DNA of 64,000 bases from Stenotrophomonas rhizophila (GTDB lineage Bacteria; Pseudomonadota; Gammaproteobacteria; Xanthomonadales; Xanthomonadaceae), in assembly GCF_001704155.1 (NCBI RefSeq), contig NZ_CP016294.1:1981501-2045500 (forward strand). The letters run 5' to 3'. The translations under genes and the position numbers were made by a program. Shown here piece by piece: positions 7,206 to 16,604 of this stretch. The notes under the pieces were generated by a model. The model saw nothing but the letters and a program-made list of their open reading frames with translations. It was not told the DNA's origin and made no database searches. The first letter of the stretch is position 1. The number at the start of each line of letters is the position of its first letter.

Positions 7206-10200
7206 TTAGAACTTGTAGGTCGCGCCGAAGTACAGCTGGCGGCCCGAGTACAGGCTGGAGATCAGACGGGCATCGGTATCGTTGCCGAGGTGGACGCGCT
7301 GTTCTTCCTTGGTGGCATTCAACACGGAGGCGGTGAAGGTCAGCGCGTCGGTGAAGTTGTAGGCCACGTTGAGGTCGAGCTGTGCGTAAGGCTCGGTGTA
7401 CTCGGTCATGCCGCCGTTCAGGCCGCCGACCACTTCACCGCGACGGTTGTACGAGGCACGTGCCAGGAACTTTTCGTTCTCGTAGAACACCGTCACGTTG
7501 GCCTGGTTCTTGGCGCTGCCGACCAGCGGCGACGAACCGATGCTTTCACCATCGAGCACGATCGAGGCCAGGTTGGTGTCGTTGTAGGTGTAGTTGGCCT
7601 GCACACCGAAGCCCATGTCGAACGTGTACTGACCGTACAGTTCCACGCCCTGCGACACGCCATCGCGGCCGTTGGCCTGGGTCTCGTAATCCTGCACCGT
7701 GACCGACTCGCCGCCGACCACCATCTGCACGTCACGCACCACCGGCACGGTGAAGTTGTCCACGTTCTTGCGGAACAGGCCGATACCCGCGACCGCGCCC
7801 GGCTTGAAGTACCACTCCAGGCCCACGTCGAACTGGGTGGCCTCGAACGGCTCCAGGTTCTTGTTGCTGCCGTGGCCCTGCCAGCCTTCCTGCGGCGCGC
7901 CACCGGCGACGCGACGGTCATTGACGTACTCGGCGCTGTAGTAGCTCAGTGCGCCCGGTGCGGCAATGCTGGTGTAGCTCGGGCGCGCGATCACCTTCGA
8001 TGCCGCGCCGCGCAGCACCAGGTTCTCGGTGATGTCCCAGGCGATGTTGAAGCTCGGCAGGAAGTCGGTGTAGGTCTTGTCGGTGCCGATCAGCTCGAAC
8101 GACTTCTGCCGCGCCAGGCTGTCGGGCAGGCGGACGAAGCCGCTTTCGCAACCGTAGGTCGGGAACGCTGCCGCCGCCGGGTCGGTACACGACATCGGTG
8201 CGCCGGACGCGTTGTCCAGGAAGTAGTCGTTGAAGCGTTCGATCGCATCGCTGGACTGTGCGAACTGCTCGGTACGCACCATGCGCAGGCCGACGTTACC
8301 GCGCAGGCGCTCGGTACGGAAGTTGGCCTGGAAGTAGCCGGCGTAGACCTTCTCGTTGACGTTGTAGACGAAATCTTCTTCGGTGCGGTTGTGCGAACCG
8401 CCGTAGCGGTCGTTGAGGTAGTTGATGTACGCCGGGTAGTTGATGCCGGGGAACACGTTGGCGTTGAAACCGCCGTTGATGCCGCTGATCGGGTTGGACA
8501 GGAAGAAGCCCGGCTGCGCGATGCCGGCCGTGTTGTCGCAGCCCGCCTGGTAGCGGTTGTTGTCGTAGTCCGCCGGGTCGGTGCCCGGGCAGACCCAGTA
8601 GGTGTTGCCGGTATTGCGGTGGACCTTGCCATCGCTGTACTTGGCGCCGAACTGGAACGAATCCAGCCAGCCGGTCTCGAACAGCTTGGTGAAGTCGGCC
8701 TGGAAGTGGTTCTGCTTGATCTCGGTCTGCATCCAGGACGAATCGGTCGAGCCGGTGTCCACTTCAGCAATGCCGTTCATCAGCTGCTGCTGCAGGTCGG
8801 GCGAGAACGTGGCCGACGGCGTGCCGGTCAGGTCCCATGCCGAGTACTGGTTGCCGGTCTGCCACACGCCATCGACACGGCGGCGCGGCTTGGCCGACAT
8901 GCGGAACTTCATCGACGGGCCACCTTCGGACCAGGTGCGGCCGCCGCTGAAGGACGCCTTCCACAGCGGGCTGATGTCCCAGTCGACGCTCAGGTCGGCG
9001 GTCTGCGACAGCGCCTTTTCGCGGCTGTAATCGCCGGTCAGCTGCGGGGTGGGGATGGTGCAATCGTCCGGACCCCAGCCACCCGGCGGGAGGCCGGCGG
9101 CGGCAGCTTCGTCTTCACTGCAGTAGTAGGTCTTGCCCGGGATCTTCTCGAACTGCGCGCCGGTGACGATGGAGCCGCTGGGATCCATGGTCAGGCCGTT
9201 GAGCAGGCGACCGCCGGCCCAGTTGCCGTCCTGGTTGTAGCGGGCCATGTTCCATTCCGGAATCTTGAGCATGTTCTGGGTGTAGTCACCCTCCAGCTCG
9301 AAGCGGAAGTAGTTCGCCGTCAGCGTTACGTTGTCGGTCGGCTTGAACTGGAAGGTGAACTGACCGCCCTTGCGCTGGCGCTCTTCTTCCTTGACCGCGA
9401 AGTTCACCGAGGTCGGCATGTAGAAGTCGGTGTAGTTGCGGCCGTTCTGGTCGTTGAAGCCGGAGTTGCCCCACCAGTAGTTGACGCCCCCCTGGTTCAT
9501 GTCATTGCCGAACACGTCGCGCGCGGTGGTGTCGGTGCCATACCACTGGTAGTTTTCCGTGGTGGCTTCCATGGTGCGGCTGGTGCGCTTCTGCTGGGTC
9601 ACGCCGACCAGCACGCCGAAGCGCTCGTCGTCGCTGTGCCAGGAGTAGAGCGCCGACGCCTGCGGGTCGACGTCACGGCTGTTGTCCGAGGAGGTGCCTT
9701 CCAGGGTCACGTAGCCGGAGTTGGACTCCATCTCCAGCGGGCGGCGGGTGTGCAGGATGACCGTGCCGCCGATGCCGCCTTCGTCGATGCGCGCTTCGGG
9801 CGACTTGAACAGCTCGGCGCTGGACAGCATGTTCGACGGCAGCAGGGTGTAATTGAACGAACGGCTCGCCTCGTCATTGGTTTCCGAGGTGGCGATGTAA
9901 TTGCCGTTCAACTGGGTCAGGGTCAGGTCCGGGTCCAGGCCGCGCACGCTGACGCTCTTGCCTTCGCCGCCGTCACGGGTGATCACCACGCCCGGCACGC
10001 GCTGCAGCGAATCGGCGACGTTCTTGTCGGGGAACTTGCCCACGTCTTCGGCCGTGATCACTTCGACCACGGCGTTGGCGTCGCGCTTCTGCTGCAGGCT
10101 CTTCTCGATGGCGTAGCGGTAGCCGGTCACCTGCACGCTGTCGAGCGTGGTCGCCGAGGGGGCCTCGGTCGGGGTGGTGGCCTGCTGCGCGAACGCGGCG

Positions 10201-10286
10201 GCCGGCACGAAGGCGGCGGCGGCCAATGCGAAGGTGATGGCGGCCGACAACGCGTCGCGGCCGTGTTTGCGGGACATCTGGTTCAT
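7206..10286 (-). CDS. TonB-dependent outer-membrane receptor (carbohydrate type)
   Basis: A 1026-residue outer-membrane transporter, divergent from the mannosidase operon. It has a signal peptide (residues about 1-34, ending AAAFAQQ), a TonB-box-like TLDSVQVTGYR near residue 48, a plug domain with the family word VADSLQRVPGVVITRDGGEG, and a long beta-barrel ending in the aromatic LYFGATYKF required for Omp insertion. The start at 10286 follows GGGAGAGAG. The length and plug resemble the oligosaccharide receptors of Xanthomonas-type carbohydrate-utilisation loci. Its promoter region is shared with GH92 and carries four copies of one operator, so the substrate is probably a mannose-containing glycan; that assignment is inferred from context. 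Confidence 0.9.
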   Translation of the reverse strand: MNQMSRKHGRDALSAAITFALAAAAFVPAAAFAQQATTPTEAPSATTLDSVQVTGYRYAIEKSLQQKRDANAVVEVITAEDVGKFPDKNVADSLQRVPGVVITRDGGEGKSVSVRGLDPDLTLTQLNGNYIATSETNDEASRSFNYTLLPSNMLSSAELFKSPEARIDEGGIGGTVILHTRRPLEMESNSGYVTLEGTSSDNSRDVDPQASALYSWHSDDERFGVLVGVTQQKRTSRTMEATTENYQWYGTDTTARDVFGNDMNQGGVNYWWGNSGFNDQNGRNYTDFYMPTSVNFAVKEEERQRKGGQFTFQFKPTDNVTLTANYFRFELEGDYTQNMLKIPEWNMARYNQDGNWAGGRLLNGLTMDPSGSIVTGAQFEKIPGKTYYCSEDEAAAAGLPPGGWGPDDCTIPTPQLTGDYSREKALSQTADLSVDWDISPLWKASFSGGRTWSEGGPSMKFRMSAKPRRRVDGVWQTGNQYSAWDLTGTPSATFSPDLQQQLMNGIAEVDTGSTDSSWMQTEIKQNHFQADFTKLFETGWLDSFQFGAKYSDGKVHRNTGNTYWVCPGTDPADYDNNRYQAGCDNTAGIAQPGFFLSNPISGINGGFNANVFPGINYPAYINYLNDRYGGSHNRTEEDFVYNVNEKVYAGYFQANFRTERLRGNVGLRMVRTEQFAQSSDAIERFNDYFLDNASGAPMSCTDPAAAAFPTYGCESGFVRLPDSLARQKSFELIGTDKTYTDFLPSFNIAWDITENLVLRGAASKVIARPSYTSIAAPGALSYYSAEYVNDRRVAGGAPQEGWQGHGSNKNLEPFEATQFDVGLEWYFKPGAVAGIGLFRKNVDNFTVPVVRDVQMVVGGESVTVQDYETQANGRDGVSQGVELYGQYTFDMGFGVQANYTYNDTNLASIVLDGESIGSSPLVGSAKNQANVTVFYENEKFLARASYNRRGEVVGGLNGGMTEYTEPYAQLDLNVAYNFTDALTFTASVLNATKEEQRVHLGNDTDARLISSLYSGRQLYFGATYKF

Positions 10287-10324
10287 TCCACTCTCTCCCT
10301 TGGATTGAAACGTATGGCTGACAC

Positions 10325-10340
10325 GTTGTATCGATCTAAA
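10325..10340. promoter_or_regulatory. LacI-type operator 1
   Basis: GTTGTATCGATCTAAA, matching the palindromic consensus TTTAGATCGATCTAAA in the right half fully. It lies 39 bases upstream of the TonB receptor start. Confidence 0.6.
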
Positions 10341-10411
10341 TTCGGAGGCCGAATTGGCGCGGGGTTACAGGCTTCCCACGCCCGCCATGGCCGGTTCTGT
10401 GACGGTTTGGA

Positions 10412-10427
10412 GTTGGATCGATCTAAA
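10412..10427. promoter_or_regulatory. LacI-type operator 2
   Basis: GTTGGATCGATCTAAA; the central GATCGATC palindrome is intact. It lies 126 bases upstream of the TonB receptor start. Confidence 0.62.
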
Positions 10428-10577
10428 CCGTTGGCGGCGAATTTTTAACACGGCCGGGCGCGGGACGCATGCTGCTGCGCAATATGGACGGGGAGGGGGC
10501 AGATGTGCCTATGGCCCCAAGTGGGAGGTTTGTTATGTTGCGCCGCAGAATGCATCCCGCAATTTGTCCATGGTTTA

Positions 10578-10593
10578 CTTAAATCGATCTAAA
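10578..10593. promoter_or_regulatory. LacI-type operator 3
   Basis: CTTAAATCGATCTAAA, 49 bases upstream of the GH92 start and 17 bases from operator 4. Confidence 0.6.
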
Positions 10594-10609
10594 TTCACGT
10601 CGTCGTGAC

Positions 10610-10625
10610 TTTGGAGCGATCCAAA
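10610..10625. promoter_or_regulatory. LacI-type operator 4
   Basis: TTTGGAGCGATCCAAA, a palindrome with one central mismatch pair. It ends 16 bases before the GH92 ATG, so bound protein would block the leader or start site. Confidence 0.58.
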
Positions 10626-10641
10626 CCATAGGACCCACTGC

Positions 10642-13104
10642 ATGCGCCGATTGCCGTCCCGCCTTGCCCTTCCGCCCCTGCGCCGCCCGCTGGCGGGCCT
10701 GGCCTGCCTGGCCGTGCTGGCCTTCACCCCGATGCTGCAGGCCGCCCCGGCCGCGCTCGAGCGGGAGGTCAACACCTTCATCGGCAGCAAGGATGACGGC
10801 AATACGTTCCCGGGCGCCTCGGCCCCGTTCGGCCTGATCCAGGTGAGCCCCATCGGCGAACACTATGCCGGCTGGCGCTATGACGATCCCAAGATCCGCG
10901 GCTTCGGCCATTCCTTCCTGTCCGGCGCCGGCTGCTGGGAGCAGGGCGGCCAGGTCTCGGTGCTGCCGGTGACCGGCACCATCGGCCCGGGCGGTGATTT
11001 CGATACCGACAACGCCAAGAGCTTCGACCACAAGGCCTACGCCTCCGGTTACACCCACGAAGGCGAAGTCGGCCAGGCCGGTTACTACAAGGTGCGCCTG
11101 ACCAGCTACGGCGGCATCGACGCCGAAGCTACCGCACGCACCCGTGCCGCCGCCGAGCGCTACACCTTCCCGGCCGACGCCGGTACCGGCCACGTGCTGG
11201 TCAACGTGGGCCAGGCCAACGAGCGCCATTCGGTGATCGGCAGCGTGATCGACGTGGTCGGCGACCGCGTGGTCGAAGGCAAGCTGGTCACCAAGAGCTT
11301 CTGCGGTGGCCACCAGTACACGACCTGGTTCCGCATCGAGTTCGACCGCCCGTTCAAGGCCCATGGCACCTGGGGCGAGGGCGGTGGCCTGCCCGGCGCC
11401 CGCCATGGCATGGAAGGCGAGCTCAAGCCCAGCGGCGCGTGGCTGAGCTTCGACCTGTCCAAGGGCCGCGCGGTAACCGCGGTCAGCGCGATTTCGCACG
11501 TGGATGCCGACGGCGCACGCGCCAACCTGCGCAGCGATGGCATGCAGGATGGCCGCCTGCTTGGCTTCGAGCGCATGCGCAGCCTGTCGCAGCAGCAGTG
11601 GCGCAAGGAACTGTCCACCGTGCGCGTGGACAGCAAGCATGCCGACGACCGCACCGTGCTCTACACCGCGCTGTACCACGCGCTGCTGCAGCCGCTGACC
11701 GGCAGCGATGCCGACGGCCGCTACCGTGGCTACGACGACAACATCCACCGCGCCGAGGGCTGGACCTATTACGAGTATTTCTCGCTGTGGGATACCTACC
11801 GTGCGCAGAACCAGTGGCTGGCGCTGACCCGCCCGCAGGTGACCAGGGATATCGGCCGCAGCCTGCTCGCGATCAACGAGCAGGGCGGCTGGCTGCCGCG
11901 CTGGGGCTACGCGAACTTCGAAACCAACATCATGACCGGCGACCCGGTCACCCCCTTCATGGTCGACCTGTGGCGCTTCGGCGCGCTGGCCGGGCGCGAA
12001 GGCGAGGCCTACACCGCATTGCGCCGCAATGCGTTCGAACTGCCGCCGATGAACTCGCGGCATGCCGGCCGCTCGGGCAACCCGGGCTATGTGGAGAATG
12101 GCTACGTCGCCTACGACCGCGCCTTCCCGTCGAAGGGCATGGATGTCGATCCGCACCACGGCGGCTCGGCCACCCTGGAGTACGCCCTGGCCGACTGCGC
12201 GTTGGCGCAGATGGCCGATGGCCTGGGCCATGCCGACGATGCCGGCGTGCTGCGCCAGCGCGGCCGCAACTGGCAGAAAGTGTGGGACCCGAGCGTGCGT
12301 GACGAGGAAACCGGCATGAGCGGCTTCCCGCGCCCGCGCATGGACGATGGCAAGTGGTACCTGCCGGCCGACGGGCATTACAGCCCGCGCTCGCACCACG
12401 GGTTCCATGAAGGCACGGCGTGGCAGTACCAGTGGCTGGCCCAGCAGGACATCCCCGGCCTGGTCCAAGCCATGCACGGCCGCGAGAACGCCGGCAAGCG
12501 CCTGGATGCGTTCTTCGCCTATGACGCGCTGCTGCAGTCGCCGCTGCAGGCCGCCCGCAAGGAATGGGTGGTGGGCCCGTACAGCTACTACAACCAGTAC
12601 CGCTACAACCCCAACAACGAGCCCGACCTGCATGCGCCGTGGATGTACACGCTGATCGGCCAGCCGTGGAAGACCGCCACGGTGGTGCGCGCCGCGCAGC
12701 AGCTGTTCACCAACGCGCCCAATGGCGTCACCGGCAACGATGACCTGGGCACCATGTCGGCGTGGTACCTGTTCAGCGCGCTGGGCCTGTACCCGGCGGT
12801 GCCGGGCAGCGGCGAGTTCCTGCTGCATACCCCGCGCTTTGCCAAGGTCGAGGTCGACCTGGGCCAGGGCCGCACGCTGCGGCTGCAGGCTCCCGGTGCC
12901 GACGGCCGCAAGCTGCAGTACGTGCAGGGCGTGCAGGTCGATGGCCAGGCGCATGCCCCGGTGTGGGTGGACTGGAACCGCCTGCAGCAGGGCGGCACCA
13001 TCGCCTACACCCTGGGCGACACGGCACCGGAAACCGGCTGGGGTACCCAGGTCGACGCCCTGCCGGTGTCGTACTGCGCCACCCCGGGGGCCGCGCTGGA
13101 ATGA
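10642..13104 (+). CDS. GH92 family alpha-mannosidase, exported
   Basis: An exo-alpha-mannosidase of glycoside hydrolase family 92, a calcium-dependent family acting on alpha-1,2/1,3/1,4-mannosides of N-glycans and similar chains. The 820-residue product has a signal peptide ending at LQAAPA (about residue 34). An N-terminal beta-sandwich holds SKDDGNTFPGASAPFG and GFGHSFLSG. The (alpha/alpha)6 catalytic region holds FSLWDTYRAQN, HEGTAWQYQW and GNDDLGTMSAWYLF, all hallmark GH92 words. The ATG follows AGGACCC. It is the first gene of the locus, directly behind operators 3 and 4. Linkage specificity cannot be told from sequence alone. Confidence 0.93.
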   Translation: MRRLPSRLALPPLRRPLAGLACLAVLAFTPMLQAAPAALEREVNTFIGSKDDGNTFPGASAPFGLIQVSPIGEHYAGWRYDDPKIRGFGHSFLSGAGCWEQGGQVSVLPVTGTIGPGGDFDTDNAKSFDHKAYASGYTHEGEVGQAGYYKVRLTSYGGIDAEATARTRAAAERYTFPADAGTGHVLVNVGQANERHSVIGSVIDVVGDRVVEGKLVTKSFCGGHQYTTWFRIEFDRPFKAHGTWGEGGGLPGARHGMEGELKPSGAWLSFDLSKGRAVTAVSAISHVDADGARANLRSDGMQDGRLLGFERMRSLSQQQWRKELSTVRVDSKHADDRTVLYTALYHALLQPLTGSDADGRYRGYDDNIHRAEGWTYYEYFSLWDTYRAQNQWLALTRPQVTRDIGRSLLAINEQGGWLPRWGYANFETNIMTGDPVTPFMVDLWRFGALAGREGEAYTALRRNAFELPPMNSRHAGRSGNPGYVENGYVAYDRAFPSKGMDVDPHHGGSATLEYALADCALAQMADGLGHADDAGVLRQRGRNWQKVWDPSVRDEETGMSGFPRPRMDDGKWYLPADGHYSPRSHHGFHEGTAWQYQWLAQQDIPGLVQAMHGRENAGKRLDAFFAYDALLQSPLQAARKEWVVGPYSYYNQYRYNPNNEPDLHAPWMYTLIGQPWKTATVVRAAQQLFTNAPNGVTGNDDLGTMSAWYLFSALGLYPAVPGSGEFLLHTPRFAKVEVDLGQGRTLRLQAPGADGRKLQYVQGVQVDGQAHAPVWVDWNRLQQGGTIAYTLGDTAPETGWGTQVDALPVSYCATPGAALE

Positions 13105-13176
13105 GCCCGCCGGCCGCGATCCGTTGACCGATGTGATCGTTTAGGCTTGCAGGACCATGAGGACGCCGACGCCACG

Positions 13177-14244
13177 ATGAAAAAGGACACTTCCGCTGCC
13201 AAGGGAACCCGCGCCAGCACGCCCCGTGGCGGTGCCGCACGTGCGGTCACCGTGACCGACATCGCCGATGCCATCGGCGTGTCGCGCGCCACGGTGTCGC
13301 TGGTGCTGCGGGGCAGCCCGCTGGTCAATGTCGACACCCGCGCGCGGGTGGAAGCCGAACTGCGCCGGCAGCGTTATGTGTACAACCGGGGCGCAGCCAA
13401 CCTGCGCCGGCGGACCTCGACCAGCGTGGCACTGGTCATCAACGACCTGTCCAACCCGTTCTTCGCCGAATTCGCGTCCGGTGTAGACGAGGCGCTTGGC
13501 GCGAAGGGCTACGTGACCCTGCTGGGCAGCACCGGTGAATCGCCGGTGCGGCAGCAGGCGGTGTTGACCACGCTGATGGAACACACCCCGGCCGGCCTGA
13601 TCCTGTCGCCGGCCGAGGGCAGCGATGCAACCGAAGTGCGCCAGGCCGTGGGCTATGCCAACGTGCTGCTGTTCAACCGCGAGCTCAAGGGCGGCGACTG
13701 GGATTTCCTCACCCTGGACAACCAGCAGGGTGCTTACCTGGCCACCCGCCACCTGATCGAGCAGGGCCATCGCCGCATCGCCTTCTTCGGCGGCCATGCC
13801 GAGTCCAGCTCCTGCCACCAGCGCCGCACCGGCTATGCGCAGGCCTTGGCAGAGGCGGGGTTGTCGGTGAAGCCGGACTGGCTGATTGAATCAGCGCCCA
13901 ACCGGTTGGAAGCCGCCGCGCGTTCGGGCGAGCTGTTCGCCGGCGACGTGCCCACAGCGGCGGTCTGCTACAACGACACCGTGGCCCTGGGCCTGATGCT
14001 GGGCCTGGCCTCGCGCGGCGTGCAGCCGGGCCGCGATTTCGCGGTGACCGGGTTCGATGACATTTCCGAAGCAGCGGTGGCGTTGCCGCCGCTGACCACG
14101 CTTACCGTCAATCCGCGCGAGCGCGGCCGCCAGGCGGCCGAACTGCTGCTGCAGCGGCTGGACGATCCCACCGCCGCACCGCGCCATACCGTGGCACCGG
14201 TGCAGCTCCGTATCCGTGACAGCAGCGGCCCCGCCGTCGGCTGA
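13177..14244 (+). CDS. LacI-family transcriptional regulator
   Basis: A 355-residue repressor. After a basic, probably disordered tail (residues about 1-24) comes the helix-turn-helix VTDIADAIGVSRATVSLVLRG with its hinge helix, then a periplasmic-binding-protein-like sensor domain (SVALVINDLSNPFF, GFDDISEAAVALPPLTT). It lies inside the mannose locus, 72 bases after GH92, and is the obvious candidate to bind the four palindromes at 10325-10625. The central CG step of those sites fits LacI-family operators. TTG 13147 is an alternative start; ATG 13177 places the HTH at the usual distance. The effector is presumably a mannose or fructose derivative, which is inferred. Confidence 0.93.
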   Translation: MKKDTSAAKGTRASTPRGGAARAVTVTDIADAIGVSRATVSLVLRGSPLVNVDTRARVEAELRRQRYVYNRGAANLRRRTSTSVALVINDLSNPFFAEFASGVDEALGAKGYVTLLGSTGESPVRQQAVLTTLMEHTPAGLILSPAEGSDATEVRQAVGYANVLLFNRELKGGDWDFLTLDNQQGAYLATRHLIEQGHRRIAFFGGHAESSSCHQRRTGYAQALAEAGLSVKPDWLIESAPNRLEAAARSGELFAGDVPTAAVCYNDTVALGLMLGLASRGVQPGRDFAVTGFDDISEAAVALPPLTTLTVNPRERGRQAAELLLQRLDDPTAAPRHTVAPVQLRIRDSSGPAVG

Positions 14245-14287
14245 TTCCGTTCCCTTTCACCTGCCCGCACACTGAGGCGCGTTACGC

Positions 14288-15598
14288 ATGCCCATTTCTC
14301 CAACGCATCGCCTGCCCACATCGTCATCCACCGCGCCCGTGGTCAACACGCGCATGGCGTTGGCGGTGGCCACCACGATCTTCTTCATGTGGGGCTTCCT
14401 GACCTGCCTCAACGACATCCTGATTCCGCACCTGAAGGCGGTGTTCGAACTGAACTACGCCAAGGCGATGCTGGTGCAGTTCACCTTCTTCGGCGCGTAC
14501 TTCCTGATGTCGCTGCCGGCCGGTCGGCTGGTGGCGCACCTGGGCTACAAGAAGGGCATCGTGGCCGGCCTGGCCATCGCCGCCGTTGGCGCGCTCGGCT
14601 TCTGGCCTGCCGCCGAACTGCGGGTGTATGAAGCCTTCCTTGGCGCGCTGTTCGTGCTCGCCACCGGCATCACCGTGCTGCAGGTGGCGGCCAATCCGTA
14701 CGTGGCGCTGCTCGGCCCGGAACAGACCGCCTCGAGCCGCCTGACCCTGGCGCAGGCGCTGAACTCGCTGGGTACGGCGATCGCGCCGATCTTCGGCGGC
14801 CTGCTGATCCTCGGCAACACGGTCAAGAGTGCCGATGAACTGGCCGCACTCGGCGCGGCCGAACAGCTGGCCTACCGCACCCAGGAAGCACAGTCGGTGC
14901 AGGGCCCGTACGTGGGCCTGGCGATCGCGCTGGCGCTGCTGGCGGTGTTCGTCTACCTGTTCCGCCTGCCGGCGTTGAATGAAACCACCGAACAGGCCGA
15001 CCCGGTCAAGCACACCCTGATGGATGCGCTGCGCCACCGCCACGTGACCTTCGGGGTGCTGGGCATCTTCTTCTACGTCGGTGCGGAAGTCTCGATCGGC
15101 AGCTTCCTGGTCAATTACCTGTCGATGCCGAACATCGGCGGCCTGACCGAACAGCAGGCCACCGGCTACGTGTCGGCCTACTGGACGATGGCGATGATCG
15201 GCCGCTTCGCTGGTTCGGCGATCATGACCCGCTTCTCCCCGCGCCTCCTGCTTACCCTGTTTGCCACCGCCAATGCCGTGTTGCTGGCAGTGACCATGGC
15301 CAGCGAAGGGCAGGTGGCGATGTACTCGGTGGTGGCCATCGGCCTGTTCAACTCGATCATGTTCCCGACCATCTTCGCGCTCAGCATCGAGCGCCTGGGC
15401 GCGCTGACCAACAAGGCCTCCAGCCTGCTGATCATGGCCATCGTCGGTGGCGCGATCATCCCGTTCCTGCAGGGCCTGCTGGCCGACCGCATCGGCCTGC
15501 ACCTGTCTTTCATCCTGCCGTTGCTGTGCTACGGCTACATCCTCTTCTACGGCGTGTGGGGCTCGCGCCCGCGCGCCGGTTTCAGCCAGGGGGGCTGA
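14288..15598 (+). CDS. Sugar permease of the FucP/GluP major facilitator family
   Basis: A 436-residue inner-membrane sugar:proton symporter. Twelve hydrophobic segments are visible, and FFMWGFLTCLNDILIPHLK near residue 33 and the AANPYVALLGPEQTASSRL block are typical of the fucose/glucose/galactose permease family. The gene follows the LacI regulator by 43 bases and precedes the sugar kinase by 7, so it belongs to the operon. The likely substrate is mannose released by the two mannosidases, because an isomerase/kinase pair that handles mannose follows directly. Confidence 0.92.
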   Translation: MPISPTHRLPTSSSTAPVVNTRMALAVATTIFFMWGFLTCLNDILIPHLKAVFELNYAKAMLVQFTFFGAYFLMSLPAGRLVAHLGYKKGIVAGLAIAAVGALGFWPAAELRVYEAFLGALFVLATGITVLQVAANPYVALLGPEQTASSRLTLAQALNSLGTAIAPIFGGLLILGNTVKSADELAALGAAEQLAYRTQEAQSVQGPYVGLAIALALLAVFVYLFRLPALNETTEQADPVKHTLMDALRHRHVTFGVLGIFFYVGAEVSIGSFLVNYLSMPNIGGLTEQQATGYVSAYWTMAMIGRFAGSAIMTRFSPRLLLTLFATANAVLLAVTMASEGQVAMYSVVAIGLFNSIMFPTIFALSIERLGALTNKASSLLIMAIVGGAIIPFLQGLLADRIGLHLSFILPLLCYGYILFYGVWGSRPRAGFSQGG

Positions 15599-15605
15599 GC
15601 GCGTC

Positions 15606-16604
15606 ATGACCAAGATTGTTTGTTTCGGCGAAATTTTGATCGATCTACTTGCGCAGCCGCCGGCCACGCCGGACACGCCTCGCGCGTTCCTGCAGTACGC
15701 CGGCGGTGCCCCTGCCAACGTTGCCGTGGCCGCCGCGCGGCTCGGGGCGGACACCCATTTCGCCGGCATGCTCGGCCAGGACATGTTCGGCGACTTCCTT
15801 GCCGAGAGCCTGGCCGGTGCCGGGGTCGCCACCGACTGCATCGTGCGCACCGACGCGGCCAAGACCGCGCTGGCATTCGTGGCGCTGGACGCGCACGGCG
15901 AGCGTAGTTTCAGCTTCTACCGGCCGCCGGCCGCGGACCTGCTGTTCCGCGCCGAGCACTTCAGCCCGGCCTGTTTCGACGGCACCCGCAGCTTCCACGT
16001 GTGCTCCAACAGCCTGACTGAAGCGGCCATCGCCCAGGCCACGCTCGACGGCATGCAGCGCGCACGTGCGGCCGGTGCGATGGTCAGCCTGGACCTCAAT
16101 CTGCGCCCCGCGCTGTGGCCGGCCGGTGTCGACCCGACCGCGCAGCTGTGGGAAGCGCTGGTGCTGGCCGACCTGGTCAAGCTCTCGCGCGAGGAACTTG
16201 AATACCTGGCCGCGCCGCTGGGCGCCGACGGCAATGCCGTGGTCATCCAGCGCCTGCTGGCCGCGCATGCGCAGGCCGTGGTGGTCACCGATGGCGCCGC
16301 CCCGATGCGTTGGCACACCCGCCATGGCAGCGGCGTGGTCACCGGCTTCCAAGTGCCTGCCGTGGACACCACCGCCGCAGGCGATGCGTTCGTAGGCGGG
16401 CTGCTGTTCGCGCTCGGTGAGCGCGGTGCCGATGGCGATGCGTTCGTCGACTTCTGCCGCGACGCGGCCGGGCTGCAGGACGCCATCCGTTTCGGTGCCG
16501 CCGTCGGCGCGCTGGCCGTGACCCGCAAGGGCGCGTTCGCCGCGATGCCGAGCCTGGCCGATGTCCAGACACTGCTGCAGCAACAACAGGAAACCGCCGC
16601 ATGA
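15606..16604 (+). CDS. PfkB-family sugar kinase, probably fructokinase
   Basis: A 332-residue ribokinase-fold kinase. It shows the first PfkB signature (FLQYAGGAPANVAVAAARLG) in residues about 29-48 and the catalytic DTTAAGDAFVGGLL near residue 258, with Asp as base. As the next gene is a mannose/AGE-type isomerase, the substrate is most likely fructose, giving fructose-6-phosphate; mannokinase or ribokinase specificity is possible. Its first 16 codons are unusually AT-rich for this genome (ATT GTT TGT, then ATT TTG, CTA CTT) and contain an operator-like GATCGATCTA at 15638-15647. It overlaps the isomerase by 4 bases. Confidence 0.9.
   Translation: MTKIVCFGEILIDLLAQPPATPDTPRAFLQYAGGAPANVAVAAARLGADTHFAGMLGQDMFGDFLAESLAGAGVATDCIVRTDAAKTALAFVALDAHGERSFSFYRPPAADLLFRAEHFSPACFDGTRSFHVCSNSLTEAAIAQATLDGMQRARAAGAMVSLDLNLRPALWPAGVDPTAQLWEALVLADLVKLSREELEYLAAPLGADGNAVVIQRLLAAHAQAVVVTDGAAPMRWHTRHGSGVVTGFQVPAVDTTAAGDAFVGGLLFALGERGADGDAFVDFCRDAAGLQDAIRFGAAVGALAVTRKGAFAAMPSLADVQTLLQQQQETAA
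15634..15649. promoter_or_regulatory. Operator-like palindrome inside the kinase gene
   Basis: TTTTGATCGATCTACT shares the 10-base core GATCGATCTA with operators 1-4. It begins 29 bases after the kinase start codon and is written with codons rare in this genome. It could be a roadblock or auxiliary operator; chance is possible. Confidence 0.4.

Larger units (their letters stand above)
10287..10641. promoter_or_regulatory. 355-bp divergent control region of the mannose/N-glycan locus
   Basis: Lies between the TonB receptor and GH92 start codons. It is more AT-rich than the coding DNA and carries four versions of one 16-bp palindrome, two near each gene. No ORF of its own is credible. The arrangement suggests that a single LacI-family repressor controls both directions. 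Confidence 0.7.

Noticed and set aside
7290..10448. 1052-codon open frame on the plus strand opposite the TonB receptor
   Set aside because: Repetitive Val/Gly/Arg/His composition typical of antisense reading of GC-rich DNA; the receptor on the minus strand has signal peptide, plug and barrel motifs.
13106..13176. Additional LacI-type operator before the regulator gene
   Set aside because: GTGATCGTTTAGG matches the operator poorly; only half the core is present.
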